NCBI GenBank assembly: GCA_900768015.1
Contig: CAAGBI010000060.1
Coordinates: 1-38,806 of the forward strand
Length of the DNA stretch: 38,806 nucleotides
Direction of reading: 5' to 3'
Source: an uncultured Alistipes sp.
Lineage (GTDB): Bacteria; Bacteroidota; Bacteroidia; Bacteroidales; Rikenellaceae
Below the pieces are notes generated by a model, which worked only from the letters and a program-made list of their open reading frames with translations, was not told the DNA's origin and did no database searches. Shown here piece by piece: positions 21,976 to 29,896 of this stretch. Numbering within the stretch: position 1 is the first letter of the stretch; every line of letters starts with the position of its first letter. The position numbers were made by a program, and so were the translations under genes.

Positions 21976-22581
21976 ATGAGCTATTGTCATCTCTTTTATA
22001 ACTCTTTTATGCCCGATGAGGCTGCGAATAGTAAGTTGCGTATTATGCGCGATAAGCTTGCTTACATATTGTCAAATGATGATAGCCTCACAGAGGAATA
22101 TGCTCTTTTTAGGGCGATAGCATTGAACGCTGACTTCGACTTCGATAACTACATTAATGGTGTGGTAAATAGTGCAGAGGTTGAGGCGAATATCCCGATG
22201 AATCAAGTTGATAAAGAGTTGTTTATAAAGCGAATAACTGCCTTAATATTTATAACAGACGAGCCCTGTCATAAGGAGGATGTTATTATATGCAGCGCCC
22301 TATGTCGCAAGTTTGGTGTCTCGCAAAATATTATGGATATGGTCATTGACTCCGTATTTGATGCCATGGGTAAACGCCTGGTCTATTTGGAGCAAAAGTG
22401 CGAGGTATGCACGGCAGAAGATAGGGCTATAACGCTTGTTTTAATAGAGCGAAACAAGTCGCGCACGGCGGAGATGCGAGCATCGTATGGTGAGGCGAAA
22501 GATGTGGCAAACGACCCAGCATTGGCGAGGGACTATACAACAAAAATGGTGGAGACGGCAACCTCTATACATCGCTTCTGA
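21976..22581 (+). CDS. Uncharacterised helical protein, possibly TerB-like
   Basis: A 201-residue soluble protein, predicted mostly helical, with no signal peptide or membrane segment. Residues about 95-135 (FITDEPCHKEDVIICSALCRKFGVSQNIMDMVIDSV) resemble the helical layout of TerB-type domains, in which an acidic turn precedes a helix, but the match is by eye and weak. The start could be the ATG at 21976 or a GTG three codons upstream (21967); both lie just after the promoter. The gene stands alone between two terminators. It converges on the aminotransferase gene. Function unknown. Confidence 0.6.
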   Translation: MSYCHLFYNSFMPDEAANSKLRIMRDKLAYILSNDDSLTEEYALFRAIALNADFDFDNYINGVVNSAEVEANIPMNQVDKELFIKRITALIFITDEPCHKEDVIICSALCRKFGVSQNIMDMVIDSVFDAMGKRLVYLEQKCEVCTAEDRAITLVLIERNKSRTAEMRASYGEAKDVANDPALARDYTTKMVETATSIHRF

Positions 22582-22605
22582 TAGCGCATTTGCCACTATT
22601 TACAA

Positions 22606-22638
22606 CAAAAGACGAGGCTATGGCCTCGTCTTTTGTTT
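22606..22638. terminator. Bidirectional intrinsic terminator
   Basis: A 13-bp perfect stem CAAAAGACGAGGC/GCCTCGTCTTTTG (22606-22618 with 22623-22635) with a 4-nt loop, A-rich before and T-rich after. It sits between the converging genes ending at 22581 (+) and 22652 (-) and can end both. Confidence 0.88.
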
Positions 22639-22651
22639 GTATATTAAGGAG

Positions 22652-23845
22652 TTATAGTCTGTCGAGCGAGCGGCGAATGATTTGGCAGCACTCCGCGATT
22701 TCGGTCTCCGAAATTGTGAGCGGTGGGGAGATGCGGAAGGCGGTGTCACAGTAGAGGAACCAGTCGCTCATGATGCCCTCCTCCTTGAAGATCTCCATAA
22801 GGCGGTAGAGGTACTCGGGCTTGCCAAGTTCTAAGGCAAGTAAAAGTCCCGAGCGACGAATTTCCAAAATGCGAGGATGGCTCTTTAGTCGCTCCTCGAA
22901 CATTGCACCCTTTGCCTCGACACTCTCCACGACCTTGTTGTCAATGAGGTATTTAAGCGCAGCGAGTCCTGCGGCGCAGCATACGGGATGACCGCCAAAA
23001 GTAGTGATATGTCCTAATACTGGGTTATGCGTAAAACTGTCTAAAATTTGCTTTTTTGACACTACACCACCAAGGGGCATTCCGCCACCAAAAGCCTTGG
23101 CCAAACACATCACATCGGGTGTTACATCGTACTTCGCAGAGGCGAACATCGCGCCCGTGCGACCCATGCCTGTCTGTATCTCATCGAAGATTAGGAGCGC
23201 TCCCACCTCGGTGCATCGAGCGCGTAAGGCACGCAGCCACTCGGGGTTGGGTAGGCGTACGCCCGCCTCGCCTTGCACGACCTCGCACAACACGCCCGCG
23301 GTGCGCTCGGTAATCTCAGCCAAGTCCTCGAATGAATTGAACTCTATGGACTTAACATCGGGTAATAGGGGTCTAAACTCTGCCTTCCACTCCTCGCCCT
23401 CGGGTGTGCCCATCATCGACATTGCGCCATGTGTCGAGCCATGATATGCGCGGCGCATGGAGATAAGTTCCGTGCGGCCCGTATGGCGCTTTGCGAGCTT
23501 GAGTGCCACCTCCACAGCCTCGGCGCCCGAGTTGACAAAATAGACGCAGTTCAAGTCGCCTGGGGCAAGCTCTGCAATGCGGCGTGCATACTCCACCTGT
23601 GGGCGCTCAACCATCTCGCCATATACCATAATGTGCATATAGTCAGCTGCTTGCTTTTGTACGGCCTCGACAACTGCGGGGTTGGCATGTCCCACATTGC
23701 TCACCGAGACTCCCGCCACGAGGTCGAAGTAGCGCTTGCCCTCGGGGGTATAGAAGAACGAGCCCTCGGCGCGTGCCACCTCCACCATCATTGGCGAGGG
23801 TGAGGTCTGACCGACATGCTCCAAAAATTGCTTGCGTAGTATCAT
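22652..23845 (-). CDS. Class III PLP-dependent aminotransferase
   Basis: A 397-residue fold-type I aminotransferase. Visible marks: 'VYFVNSGAEAVEVALKLAK' (about 102-120), 'RRAYHGSTHGAMSMMG' (about 130-145), 'LIFDEIQTGMGRTG' with the cofactor-ring Asp (about 219-232), and the PLP-binding Lys in 'CLAKAFGGGMPLGG' (about 248-261). It is in the acetylornithine/4-aminobutyrate aminotransferase group; Bacteroidota have several paralogues and the amino donor cannot be fixed from this context. It is last in the cvpA-rsgA-trmH run, separated from trmH by 27 bp containing an AT-rich repeat. Confidence 0.9.
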   Translation of the reverse strand: MILRKQFLEHVGQTSPSPMMVEVARAEGSFFYTPEGKRYFDLVAGVSVSNVGHANPAVVEAVQKQAADYMHIMVYGEMVERPQVEYARRIAELAPGDLNCVYFVNSGAEAVEVALKLAKRHTGRTELISMRRAYHGSTHGAMSMMGTPEGEEWKAEFRPLLPDVKSIEFNSFEDLAEITERTAGVLCEVVQGEAGVRLPNPEWLRALRARCTEVGALLIFDEIQTGMGRTGAMFASAKYDVTPDVMCLAKAFGGGMPLGGVVSKKQILDSFTHNPVLGHITTFGGHPVCCAAGLAALKYLIDNKVVESVEAKGAMFEERLKSHPRILEIRRSGLLLALELGKPEYLYRLMEIFKEEGIMSDWFLYCDTAFRISPPLTISETEIAECCQIIRRSLDRL

Positions 23846-23874
23846 TGCTAATTACTAATTACTCATTACTAATT
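23844..23874. repeat. 31-bp AT-rich repeat, copy 1
   Basis: Built of overlapping ATTACTA/ATTACTC heptamers (ATTGCTAATTACTAATT...). The same 31 bp recurs at 28326-28356 with a single mismatch. This copy fills the gap between trmH and the aminotransferase gene: it touches the aminotransferase start codon and supplies the trmH stop codon. A further half-unit (ATTACTCATTG) extends it to 23881, encoding the last residues of TrmH. Confidence 0.8.
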
Positions 23875-24601
23875 ACTCATTGACAACAAGTTTACCGCTC
23901 TCCTCGGCGCGGCGGAGGATGCGCTCATAATCGCGCACAGAGGACATAGTCCAGCGTGTGAGCAGCTTCAACTGCTCCGAGTCGCTGAGCTGCCAGCCAT
24001 CAACGCTCTGGCGTATGCGCTCCGAGAGCATATATATAAGGATGGCGGCCGATGCCGAGACATTGAGGCTCTCGACCATGCCGCACATGGGTATCATAAG
24101 GAAGTCGTCGGCAGCCTCGATAACCTCATCCGAGATTCCCGCGTGCTCCGTGCCGAAGACGAGGGCAAACTTACCCTTTGTGACATCGAAGCTTTCGGGC
24201 GTTGCGCTGCAGCGGTGGGGTGTGGTGGCCACGATGCGGTAGCCCTCGGCCTTGAGCGCTGTGAGTGCCTCGGCGGTATTCTCGTGGTGCTCGACATCTA
24301 CCCACTTGTGTGTGCCACGCACGATATTCACCGAGGGGTCGAACTTGCAGCGATCCTCGACGGTGTGTATCTGCTGGATGCCGAATGCCTCGCAGTGGCG
24401 CATGATGGCGCTGGCATTCTGCGGGTGGAACATATTCTCGGTCATGATGCGCATATAGTGTGTGCGCTGCGATACGGTGCGCTGAAGCACCTCCTTACGC
24501 TCCTCGGTGATAAACTCGTTCATATAGTCGAGTCGCTCCTTGAACCACTCGTCGCTATGCTCCTCAGTGCGTAGTCTACTTGCGATATTTGTCATCTTCA
24601 T
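23873..24601 (-). CDS. trmH: tRNA (guanosine-2'-O)-methyltransferase, TrmH/SpoU family
   Basis: A 242-residue SPOUT methyltransferase. The three family motifs are clear: motif 1 'ENMFHPQNASAIMRHCEAFGI' (about 55-75), motif 2 'LVFGTEHAGISDEVIEAAD' (about 147-165) and motif 3 'IPMCGMVESLNVSASAAILIY' (about 170-190), which together form the knotted AdoMet site. The N-terminal extension 'RLDYMNEFITEERKEVLQRTVSQRTHYMRI' and the C-terminal helix match TrmH, which modifies G18 of tRNA. It overlaps rsgA by 26 bp. The rRNA-modifying members of the family are less likely given the extensions. Confidence 0.85.
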   Translation of the reverse strand: MKMTNIASRLRTEEHSDEWFKERLDYMNEFITEERKEVLQRTVSQRTHYMRIMTENMFHPQNASAIMRHCEAFGIQQIHTVEDRCKFDPSVNIVRGTHKWVDVEHHENTAEALTALKAEGYRIVATTPHRCSATPESFDVTKGKFALVFGTEHAGISDEVIEAADDFLMIPMCGMVESLNVSASAAILIYMLSERIRQSVDGWQLSDSEQLKLLTRWTMSSVRDYERILRRAEESGKLVVNE

Positions 24602-25517
24602 CCAAAATTTTCAGGTAACTCTCATAGCGTGACCATGCCACCATGCCCTCCTTGACGGCCTCGACCACGGCGCAACCGGGCTCGTGGGTGTGTGTGCAGT
24701 TGTAGAAGCGGCAGTCGGGGGCTATGCGCATCATCTCGGGGAAGTAGCGGCATAACTCCTTGTCGTCGATGTCGATAAGGCCGAAGCCCTTGATGCCTGG
24801 CGTGTCGATGATGTAACCGCCCTCCAAGGGGTACATCGTCGAGAATGTCGTGGTGTGCTTACCCTGGTGGTGGCTGTCGGAAATCTCGCCCGTGCGTATC
24901 TCTAATGTGGGGTCTATAGAGCCGATAAGTGTCGACTTGCCCACACCCGAGTTGCCCGCAACAAGCGTCGTGTGGTCGCGGAGCATGGCGCGTATATCGT
25001 CGACGCCCTCGCCCGTAACCGACGACAGACGCATCACCTCATATCCCGCATCCCCATATATTGCGGTAAACTCATCTGCCTCCTCAAGTGCCTCGTTTTC
25101 AAGCGTGTCGGCCTTGCCTATGACGATTGTCACGGGGACTTTGTAGGCCTCGCATGTCACTAAGAAACGGTCGACAAACTCGCGAGGCGTGGTGGGGGAG
25201 TGTAGGGTTATGAGTAGTAGCGCGCGGTCGATGTTGGCGGCTATGATGTGCGACTCCTTCGAGAGGTTTGAGGCGCGGCGAATGACATAGTTGCGGCGTG
25301 GTAGAATCTCCACGATGGCGCTATTGTCACCATCGGGCTCTACCATCACGCGGTCACCCACGACAACGGGGTTTGTTGAGCGTACGCCCTTAAGTCTTAG
25401 GCGGCCACGAATGCGGCAGTTAAGTCTGCCCTCCTCCGTAGCGACCTCATACCAGCTACCCGTAGAGCTGATTACCGTGCCCTCAATGCGTATTGTGTCG
25501 TTATTCTGCTGTGCCAT
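24576..25517 (-). CDS. rsgA: Small ribosomal subunit biogenesis GTPase RsgA (YjeQ)
   Basis: A 313-residue circularly permuted GTPase that checks late 30S maturation. Domains in order: N-terminal OB fold (about 5-75; 'LRLKGVRSTNPVVVGDRVMVE'), GTPase with permuted motifs G4 'VIGKADTL', G1 'VAGNSGVGKSTLIGSI' and G3 'IIDTPGIKGFG', then a zinc-binding C-terminus with 'CRYFPEMMRIAPDCRFYNCTHTHEPGCAV', which supplies the usual Cys and His ligands. I use the ATG at 25517; a TTG three codons upstream (25526) is less likely. The gene overlaps cvpA by 17 bp upstream and trmH by 26 bp downstream, so all are one operon. Confidence 0.95.
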   Translation of the reverse strand: MAQQNNDTIRIEGTVISSTGSWYEVATEEGRLNCRIRGRLRLKGVRSTNPVVVGDRVMVEPDGDNSAIVEILPRRNYVIRRASNLSKESHIIAANIDRALLLITLHSPTTPREFVDRFLVTCEAYKVPVTIVIGKADTLENEALEEADEFTAIYGDAGYEVMRLSSVTGEGVDDIRAMLRDHTTLVAGNSGVGKSTLIGSIDPTLEIRTGEISDSHHQGKHTTTFSTMYPLEGGYIIDTPGIKGFGLIDIDDKELCRYFPEMMRIAPDCRFYNCTHTHEPGCAVVEAVKEGMVAWSRYESYLKILDEDDKYRK

Positions 25518-26184
25518 CGCTATCAATGCTCTCTGTGAAGTTTTCCTTTACCAGCTCCTCAACCTCGGCTGTGGCAATATTTTGTATCTCCTCAATCTCG
25601 GGGCAGATGTTGTCGCCCACCCATATGAAGTATTCGAAGAGGCGTGACTCGTCGAGTATCTCATACTCCACGAAGCGGGGCTTGAAATACTCGCGCATCG
25701 ACGACCTCTTATTTAGGATGTCACCCAAGTTGTTGATGCTCTCCTTGAGCTCCTCTTCGCTCTGGCCATTGTTGCACTCGTTGATGTATGCCTCAATCTT
25801 CTCGGTGTCGGGCTCGCCGATATTTGCGGTGTTGAACATGGTGCTGGCAACGGCAAGGATAAGCACCGCCGAGGCAAATGCCACGCATGCGCCAAGGAGT
25901 GAGTTTATGCCACTGAGGGTCTTACCTATGATAAGCCTCTTGAGGAGTGGTGCAACGAGCCATACGAGGACTACTGCGCCAAGGAGCATGATGCCAAAGC
26001 CTGCGGTAAACGCAAGAAGTTCGTTGTCGGTAAACATGAGTCCCAGCGGTGTCGCAACTGTTGGTGCCACAAAGGCTGTTGCGACAATGGCAATAAGCAT
26101 GAAAATCTGGGTTAGGAGACCCTGGCGTATGCCGAGAATTATGGCTATGAGTAGCGCAACGATATAGATAATATCTATAACCAT
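25501..26184 (-). CDS. CvpA-family membrane protein
   Basis: A 227-residue protein with four hydrophobic segments in the first 120 residues (starting 'VIDIIYIVALLIAIILGIRQGLLTQIFMLIAIVATAF'), the layout of CvpA (colicin V production) proteins. The glycine-bearing 'GIRQGLL' after the first helix is characteristic. The C-terminal half (about 125-227) is soluble and acidic, longer than in E. coli CvpA (about 160 residues) but usual in Bacteroidota. It is the first gene of the cvpA-rsgA-trmH-aminotransferase run. Its molecular role is not established; links with envelope integrity are reported for the family. Confidence 0.85.
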   Translation of the reverse strand: MVIDIIYIVALLIAIILGIRQGLLTQIFMLIAIVATAFVAPTVATPLGLMFTDNELLAFTAGFGIMLLGAVVLVWLVAPLLKRLIIGKTLSGINSLLGACVAFASAVLILAVASTMFNTANIGEPDTEKIEAYINECNNGQSEEELKESINNLGDILNKRSSMREYFKPRFVEYEILDESRLFEYFIWVGDNICPEIEEIQNIATAEVEELVKENFTESIDSDGTAE

Positions 26185-26235
26185 AACTGATGGTGTGGAG
26201 TTAATCGTGTAATGTTACTATATTATTTTCTTCGC

Positions 26236-26274
26236 ACGAAGATACGAAATTTTTTTCTTTATTCGTATCTTTGC
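26236..26274. promoter_or_regulatory. Divergent promoter pair (cvpA operon and GH2-like gene)
   Basis: The + strand has TATCTTTG (26266-26273), a good -7 box, and the minus strand has TATCTTCG (26244-26237). The two are arms of an inverted repeat (26236-26248 and 26262-26274, 11 of 13 positions paired). The -33 elements are poor on both sides. The + start near 26280 agrees with translation of the GH2-like protein from the ATG at 26295. Confidence 0.6.
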
Positions 26275-26294
26275 AACAACAAAAGTCTAAATAT

Positions 26295-28310
26295 ATGCGA
26301 TACCTAAAATATTTTATGCTCCTTGCCGCGCTCCTTGTGGGTGCGATTACGACAAACGCAGCAACGCCCTCAAGGGAGTGTTATAGCCTAAATGGCGACT
26401 GGCGCTTCTTCTTTGCTGATGAGCCCGATGCTGCTGATGCAGACTATGTTACGCTGCCCCACACCTGGAACATTGGTGCCGAGGAGGGGGGATATTTACG
26501 CACTACGGCGAACTATATGCGCGACATACACATCCCCGCTGAGTGGCAGGGTAAGCGCCTCTTTATGCGCTTTGGCGGTGCGCAGAGCGTAGCCGAACTA
26601 TTTGTAAATGGCAAGTATGTGGGTGAGCACCGCGGAGGCTTCACGGCATTCACCTTCGAGATTACCGACTTTGTGCGCTATGGCGCAGAGAACCACCTGC
26701 GTGTCATCGTGTCGAACAACCAGCGCAACGATGTCTTGCCCCTATCGTCGGATGTAGACCTCGCGGGAGGCATCTATCGCGATGTGGAGCTTATGGTTAC
26801 GCCCAAGAATATCATCTCGCCATTGTACTATGGCTCGGAGGGTGTGCTTGTCGAGCAGCATATAGTTTCGCGCGACAAGGCTGAGGGTGTCGTTAAGGTC
26901 TACCTCTCGACTAAGGAGCTCGACCACACTACGCTCACCGTGCGCTTTGTGGGTGAGGATGGCTACGAGGTTGTAAGCCGCACGGTTAAGGTGTCGAAGA
27001 TTTCGCCCGACCGCGCCATAGAGGTGCCCTTTGAGATTGTCCAGCCGCAGCTCTGGAGCCCCGATAAGCGTACGATGTATCGCGTGGAGATTACGCTGGG
27101 CGATGTGAAGCATCCGCTGGATGAGTTGGTCCTCTATACGGGCCTTCGCGCGGTAACTATTAGTGAGGATAATAAGCTGTGTATTAATGGTATAGCGGTG
27201 GAAGTTAGGGGCGTTAGCCTGCCTCACGACCGCGCGGGCTTCGGTACTGCTATTACGCGCCAGCACATAGATGAGGACTTTGCTACGCTGCGCGATATGG
27301 GTGCAAATGCCGTGCGCTCGATTATAGGTCCACACGATGGCCATCTCTACGACTTGTGCGATAAGGAGGGCGTGCTTGCGTGGGTCGATGTGCCATTTTC
27401 GCGCTACGAGTATGCCTTCTCGGATATATGCTACTATCCCACTGTGTCACTGCGTGATAACGGCTTCGAGCAGCTCAAGGAGGTCGTGGCACAGAACTAC
27501 AACCACCCCTCGGTTGTTATGTGGGGCATCTTCTCGTTGGTATGGCAGCGTGGTGATGACCTCTTGGGCTATGTCGGCGAACTTAACGACTTGGCGCACT
27601 CGCTCGATGTGTCGCGCCCCACGGTGTGCTGCAGCAATAGCGACGGTGCCATCAACTTCATCACCGACCTCGCGGTATTGCGCCAGAATGTGGGATGGAT
27701 GAAGGGCTCGATTGAGGATGTCGATATATGGTGTGAGCAGCTGTCGTCGAATAAGTCGTGGGCATCGTTGCGCTGTGGCGTAGCCTATGGCGAGGCGGGC
27801 GTGCGTAGCCACAACACCGAGCGTGTGGAGCGTGCTTTGCGCGATACGCGCCACCTGCCTGAGCGCCGCCAGACAAATATGCACGAGCGCTACATCGAGC
27901 AGATTGACGAGGCGGGCATCTTCTGGGGTGTCTGGCTCGATAATATGTTCGACTACGCCTCTGCGCGCCGTGCCTACGGCATGAACTACGCTGGCCTGGT
28001 GGAGTATAACCATGCGGATAAGAAGGATGCCTACTACCTCTATCGCGCTCGCTGGAATGGTGCAGTACCCACGCTGCATATTGCCGATAAGGGCTGGCGT
28101 GATAGGCGCGATACTTTGCAGACGGTAGATGTGTATAGCTCTGTGGGCGAGCCTGTTATGCTCGTTGATGGCGACACCATCCCCGTGCGTCGTGTTGGCG
28201 AGGCGCACTATCGTGCCGACTCGGTTGTGGTGCATGGCACAAAAACAATTCGCGCCACCGATGTATCGGGCCGATACAACGATAGCGCGACTATAAGAGT
28301 CGTAAAATAG
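26295..28310 (+). CDS. Secreted glycoside hydrolase family 2-like protein, catalytic residues apparently lost
   Basis: A 671-residue protein with a signal peptide (1-21, MRYLKYFMLLAALLVGAITTN). GH2 domains follow: sugar-binding jelly roll (about 25-170; 'LNGDWRFFFADEP', 'VTLPHTWN', 'RDIHIPAEWQGKRLFMRFGGAQSVAELFVNGKYVGEHRGGFTAF'), Ig-like domain (about 180-285), TIM barrel (about 290-590). The barrel keeps the fold signatures (LYDLCDKEGVLAWVDVP; NHPSVVMWG), but the acid/base position of the 'NE' motif reads Ser-Leu (Leu415), the nucleophile position reads Tyr498 in 'GVAYGEAG' (a Glu occurs two residues later), and the HYP motif reads Ile-Gly-Pro (344-346). I infer a carbohydrate-binding pseudoenzyme. 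The frame begins at a TTG at 26271, but the promoter and signal peptide favour 26295. Confidence 0.85.
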   Translation: MRYLKYFMLLAALLVGAITTNAATPSRECYSLNGDWRFFFADEPDAADADYVTLPHTWNIGAEEGGYLRTTANYMRDIHIPAEWQGKRLFMRFGGAQSVAELFVNGKYVGEHRGGFTAFTFEITDFVRYGAENHLRVIVSNNQRNDVLPLSSDVDLAGGIYRDVELMVTPKNIISPLYYGSEGVLVEQHIVSRDKAEGVVKVYLSTKELDHTTLTVRFVGEDGYEVVSRTVKVSKISPDRAIEVPFEIVQPQLWSPDKRTMYRVEITLGDVKHPLDELVLYTGLRAVTISEDNKLCINGIAVEVRGVSLPHDRAGFGTAITRQHIDEDFATLRDMGANAVRSIIGPHDGHLYDLCDKEGVLAWVDVPFSRYEYAFSDICYYPTVSLRDNGFEQLKEVVAQNYNHPSVVMWGIFSLVWQRGDDLLGYVGELNDLAHSLDVSRPTVCCSNSDGAINFITDLAVLRQNVGWMKGSIEDVDIWCEQLSSNKSWASLRCGVAYGEAGVRSHNTERVERALRDTRHLPERRQTNMHERYIEQIDEAGIFWGVWLDNMFDYASARRAYGMNYAGLVEYNHADKKDAYYLYRARWNGAVPTLHIADKGWRDRRDTLQTVDVYSSVGEPVMLVDGDTIPVRRVGEAHYRADSVVVHGTKTIRATDVSGRYNDSATIRVVK

Positions 28311-28325
28311 AGGTTAGATATAACT

Positions 28326-28356
28326 ATTGCTAATTACTAATTCCTCATTACTAATT
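28326..28356. repeat. 31-bp AT-rich repeat, copy 2
   Basis: Second copy of the heptamer-based repeat at 23844-23874 (one mismatch). It lies between the stops of the converging GH2-like and WbqC-like genes, directly after the end of the latter. No hairpin terminator is seen here. Confidence 0.8.
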
Positions 28357-28359
28357 TTT

Positions 28360-28962
28360 TTACAACTTTGCCCTTCGGAGGTAGTTGATTGCCTCGGGGC
28401 CCTCGCACATCAGTAGGTCGAAAATCGAGAGGTTGGGGGCAAAGGGCAGACGGTCGTCAAAGACCTGGATATATGGCTCGGCACACAGTGTCGAGCCTCT
28501 CTTTTTATCGCGTAGGTCGAGGTCGCCTTCGCTCGCAGTTATATATGTCTCGGATATGCGTGGCGTCTTAATTTTCAGTGTCTTACATACTGCCTCGAGG
28601 GTCGCCATGTTGAGCTCTACGAGGCGCTCCCACTCGCGCTCGAAGAGGGGTGTGAAGCGGTCGGCGTAGTAGTCGTAGTAGGGTGACGAGCGGTATGCCG
28701 ACTCTATGGCTACGAGGTGCTGATGCTGCCAGCGCTTCGAGTAGTCTATGCGCATCGTACGCATGGGCTGGCGTGGGCGGTTGGCGTGGGCGAGCTGCAC
28801 CGAGAGTTGCATAACGCCTCCTGATGTCATAATCTCTGTGCGGTTGCGCTCCGAGCGCTTCACATAGTTCTCGCCAATGTCGATGATGGCATCGTCACCC
28901 GCCTGAACAAGTGCTGCCCAATACTCTATCGTGCCGAAATATACTGATGGTAGAATTGTCAT
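28360..28962 (-). CDS. WbqC-like family protein
   Basis: A 200-residue cytoplasmic protein of the WbqC-like family. Typical features: 'LPSVYFGTIEYWAALVQAGDDAIIDIGENYVKRSERNRTEI' at the N-terminus, 'QLSVQLAHANRPRQPMRTMRIDYSKRWQHQHLVAIESAYRSSPYYDYYADRF' and 'SIFDLLMCEGPEAINYL' at the end. Members occur in polysaccharide clusters, and some are linked to glycine or amino-sugar modification, but the activity of this short form is not known. It begins 12 bp after prmA ends and is transcribed with it; no polysaccharide genes are adjacent here. Confidence 0.85.
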   Translation of the reverse strand: MTILPSVYFGTIEYWAALVQAGDDAIIDIGENYVKRSERNRTEIMTSGGVMQLSVQLAHANRPRQPMRTMRIDYSKRWQHQHLVAIESAYRSSPYYDYYADRFTPLFEREWERLVELNMATLEAVCKTLKIKTPRISETYITASEGDLDLRDKKRGSTLCAEPYIQVFDDRLPFAPNLSIFDLLMCEGPEAINYLRRAKL

Positions 28963-28974
28963 ATCTGAAATCTT

Positions 28975-29823
28975 TTACTGCGCCTTCTGGAATGCTATGG
29001 CTACCCAGCCCTCCTCCTCGAGTTGTGTCGTGAGGGTGAGGTTGTGTGCCGCGGCTGCCGCGGTGATGTGTTCGACATCTTCGGTTAGGAAGCCACTCAC
29101 AAGGAGGCAACCTCCTGCGTTTAGTGCCGCGGTGTAGCGCGCGATGTCGCCGAGGATGATGTTGCGGTTGATGTTTGCATATATAGCGTCGTAGGTCTCG
29201 CCCTCGATGGCCTCCACCGTGCCTGTTATGATGTTTATGCGGTCGCTCACGCCATTAAGCTCCGCGGCGCGTGCGGCGCTCTCGGCTGACCATGGGTCGA
29301 TGTCTATGGCGTCGACATATCCCACTCCGCTCTTAAGTGCCACGAAGGACAATACGCCCGTGCCACAGCCCACATCGAGAGCTCGTTGCGTGGGTGCTGA
29401 GGCGTGGATAAGGCGGCACATCATGCGTGTTGTGTGGTGGTGTCCCGAGCCAAACGACATGGTGGGTGCCACGATGATATCCATGATTGCGGGGTCTCTG
29501 GGTGCGGGGTGCGCAGCCGAGCGAATCACTATTCGGCCATCTATATCTACGGGCTGGAAGCTCTCCTCTTCCCAGCGTGCGTTCCAGTTCTCGTCCTCAA
29601 TCTCCTTGATTGCCGTAAGCGTGCCGTAGTCGTTGATGATGGCTGTTGCCTCCTCGCCACACTCGGCCCAATCCTCGGGTGTGAGGTATGTCTCGACAAC
29701 CACGCCCTCTGCGGTGGTGTTGTCGCTGAAGCACTCAAAGGGGTAGTCCGACAGAAAGGCGGTGAGTATCTCGGCGCTCTCTGCATCGGGGCAGGTTATG
29801 GTGAGGTGTGTATATCGCTTCAT
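28975..29823 (-). CDS. prmA: Ribosomal protein L11 methyltransferase
   Basis: A 282-residue AdoMet-dependent methyltransferase expected to trimethylate ribosomal protein L11. The N-terminal substrate-recognition domain (1-90) is followed by a linker 'ENWNARWEEESFQPV' (about 98-112) and the methyltransferase domain with 'MSFGSGHHHTTRMM' (the PrmA signature), motif I 'ALDVGCGTGVLSFVA' and 'ANINRNIIL' (the N-x-N-type active-site loop). Length and order are normal. It is first in a two-gene operon with the WbqC-like gene and is divergent from xerD, with overlapping promoters. Confidence 0.93.
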   Translation of the reverse strand: MKRYTHLTITCPDAESAEILTAFLSDYPFECFSDNTTAEGVVVETYLTPEDWAECGEEATAIINDYGTLTAIKEIEDENWNARWEEESFQPVDIDGRIVIRSAAHPAPRDPAIMDIIVAPTMSFGSGHHHTTRMMCRLIHASAPTQRALDVGCGTGVLSFVALKSGVGYVDAIDIDPWSAESAARAAELNGVSDRINIITGTVEAIEGETYDAIYANINRNIILGDIARYTAALNAGGCLLVSGFLTEDVEHITAAAAAHNLTLTTQLEEEGWVAIAFQKAQ

Positions 29824-29866
29824 GGTATAGATTTTAATCGCGATGTTATATTATGTAAAATAATTT

Positions 29867-29888
29867 TTGTATCTTTACCACAAAGATA
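29867..29888. promoter_or_regulatory. Overlapping divergent promoters of prmA and xerD
   Basis: TATCTTTA (29870-29877) is the -7 box on the + strand and TATCTTTG (29888-29881) the -7 box on the minus strand, together forming the inverted repeat TATCTTT-ACCA-CAAAGATA. Each predicted start (+ near 29884, minus near 29874) falls inside the other promoter's core, so only one polymerase can open the DNA at a time. -33 matches are weak on both sides. Confidence 0.6.
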
Positions 29889-29896
29889 GCGATTAT

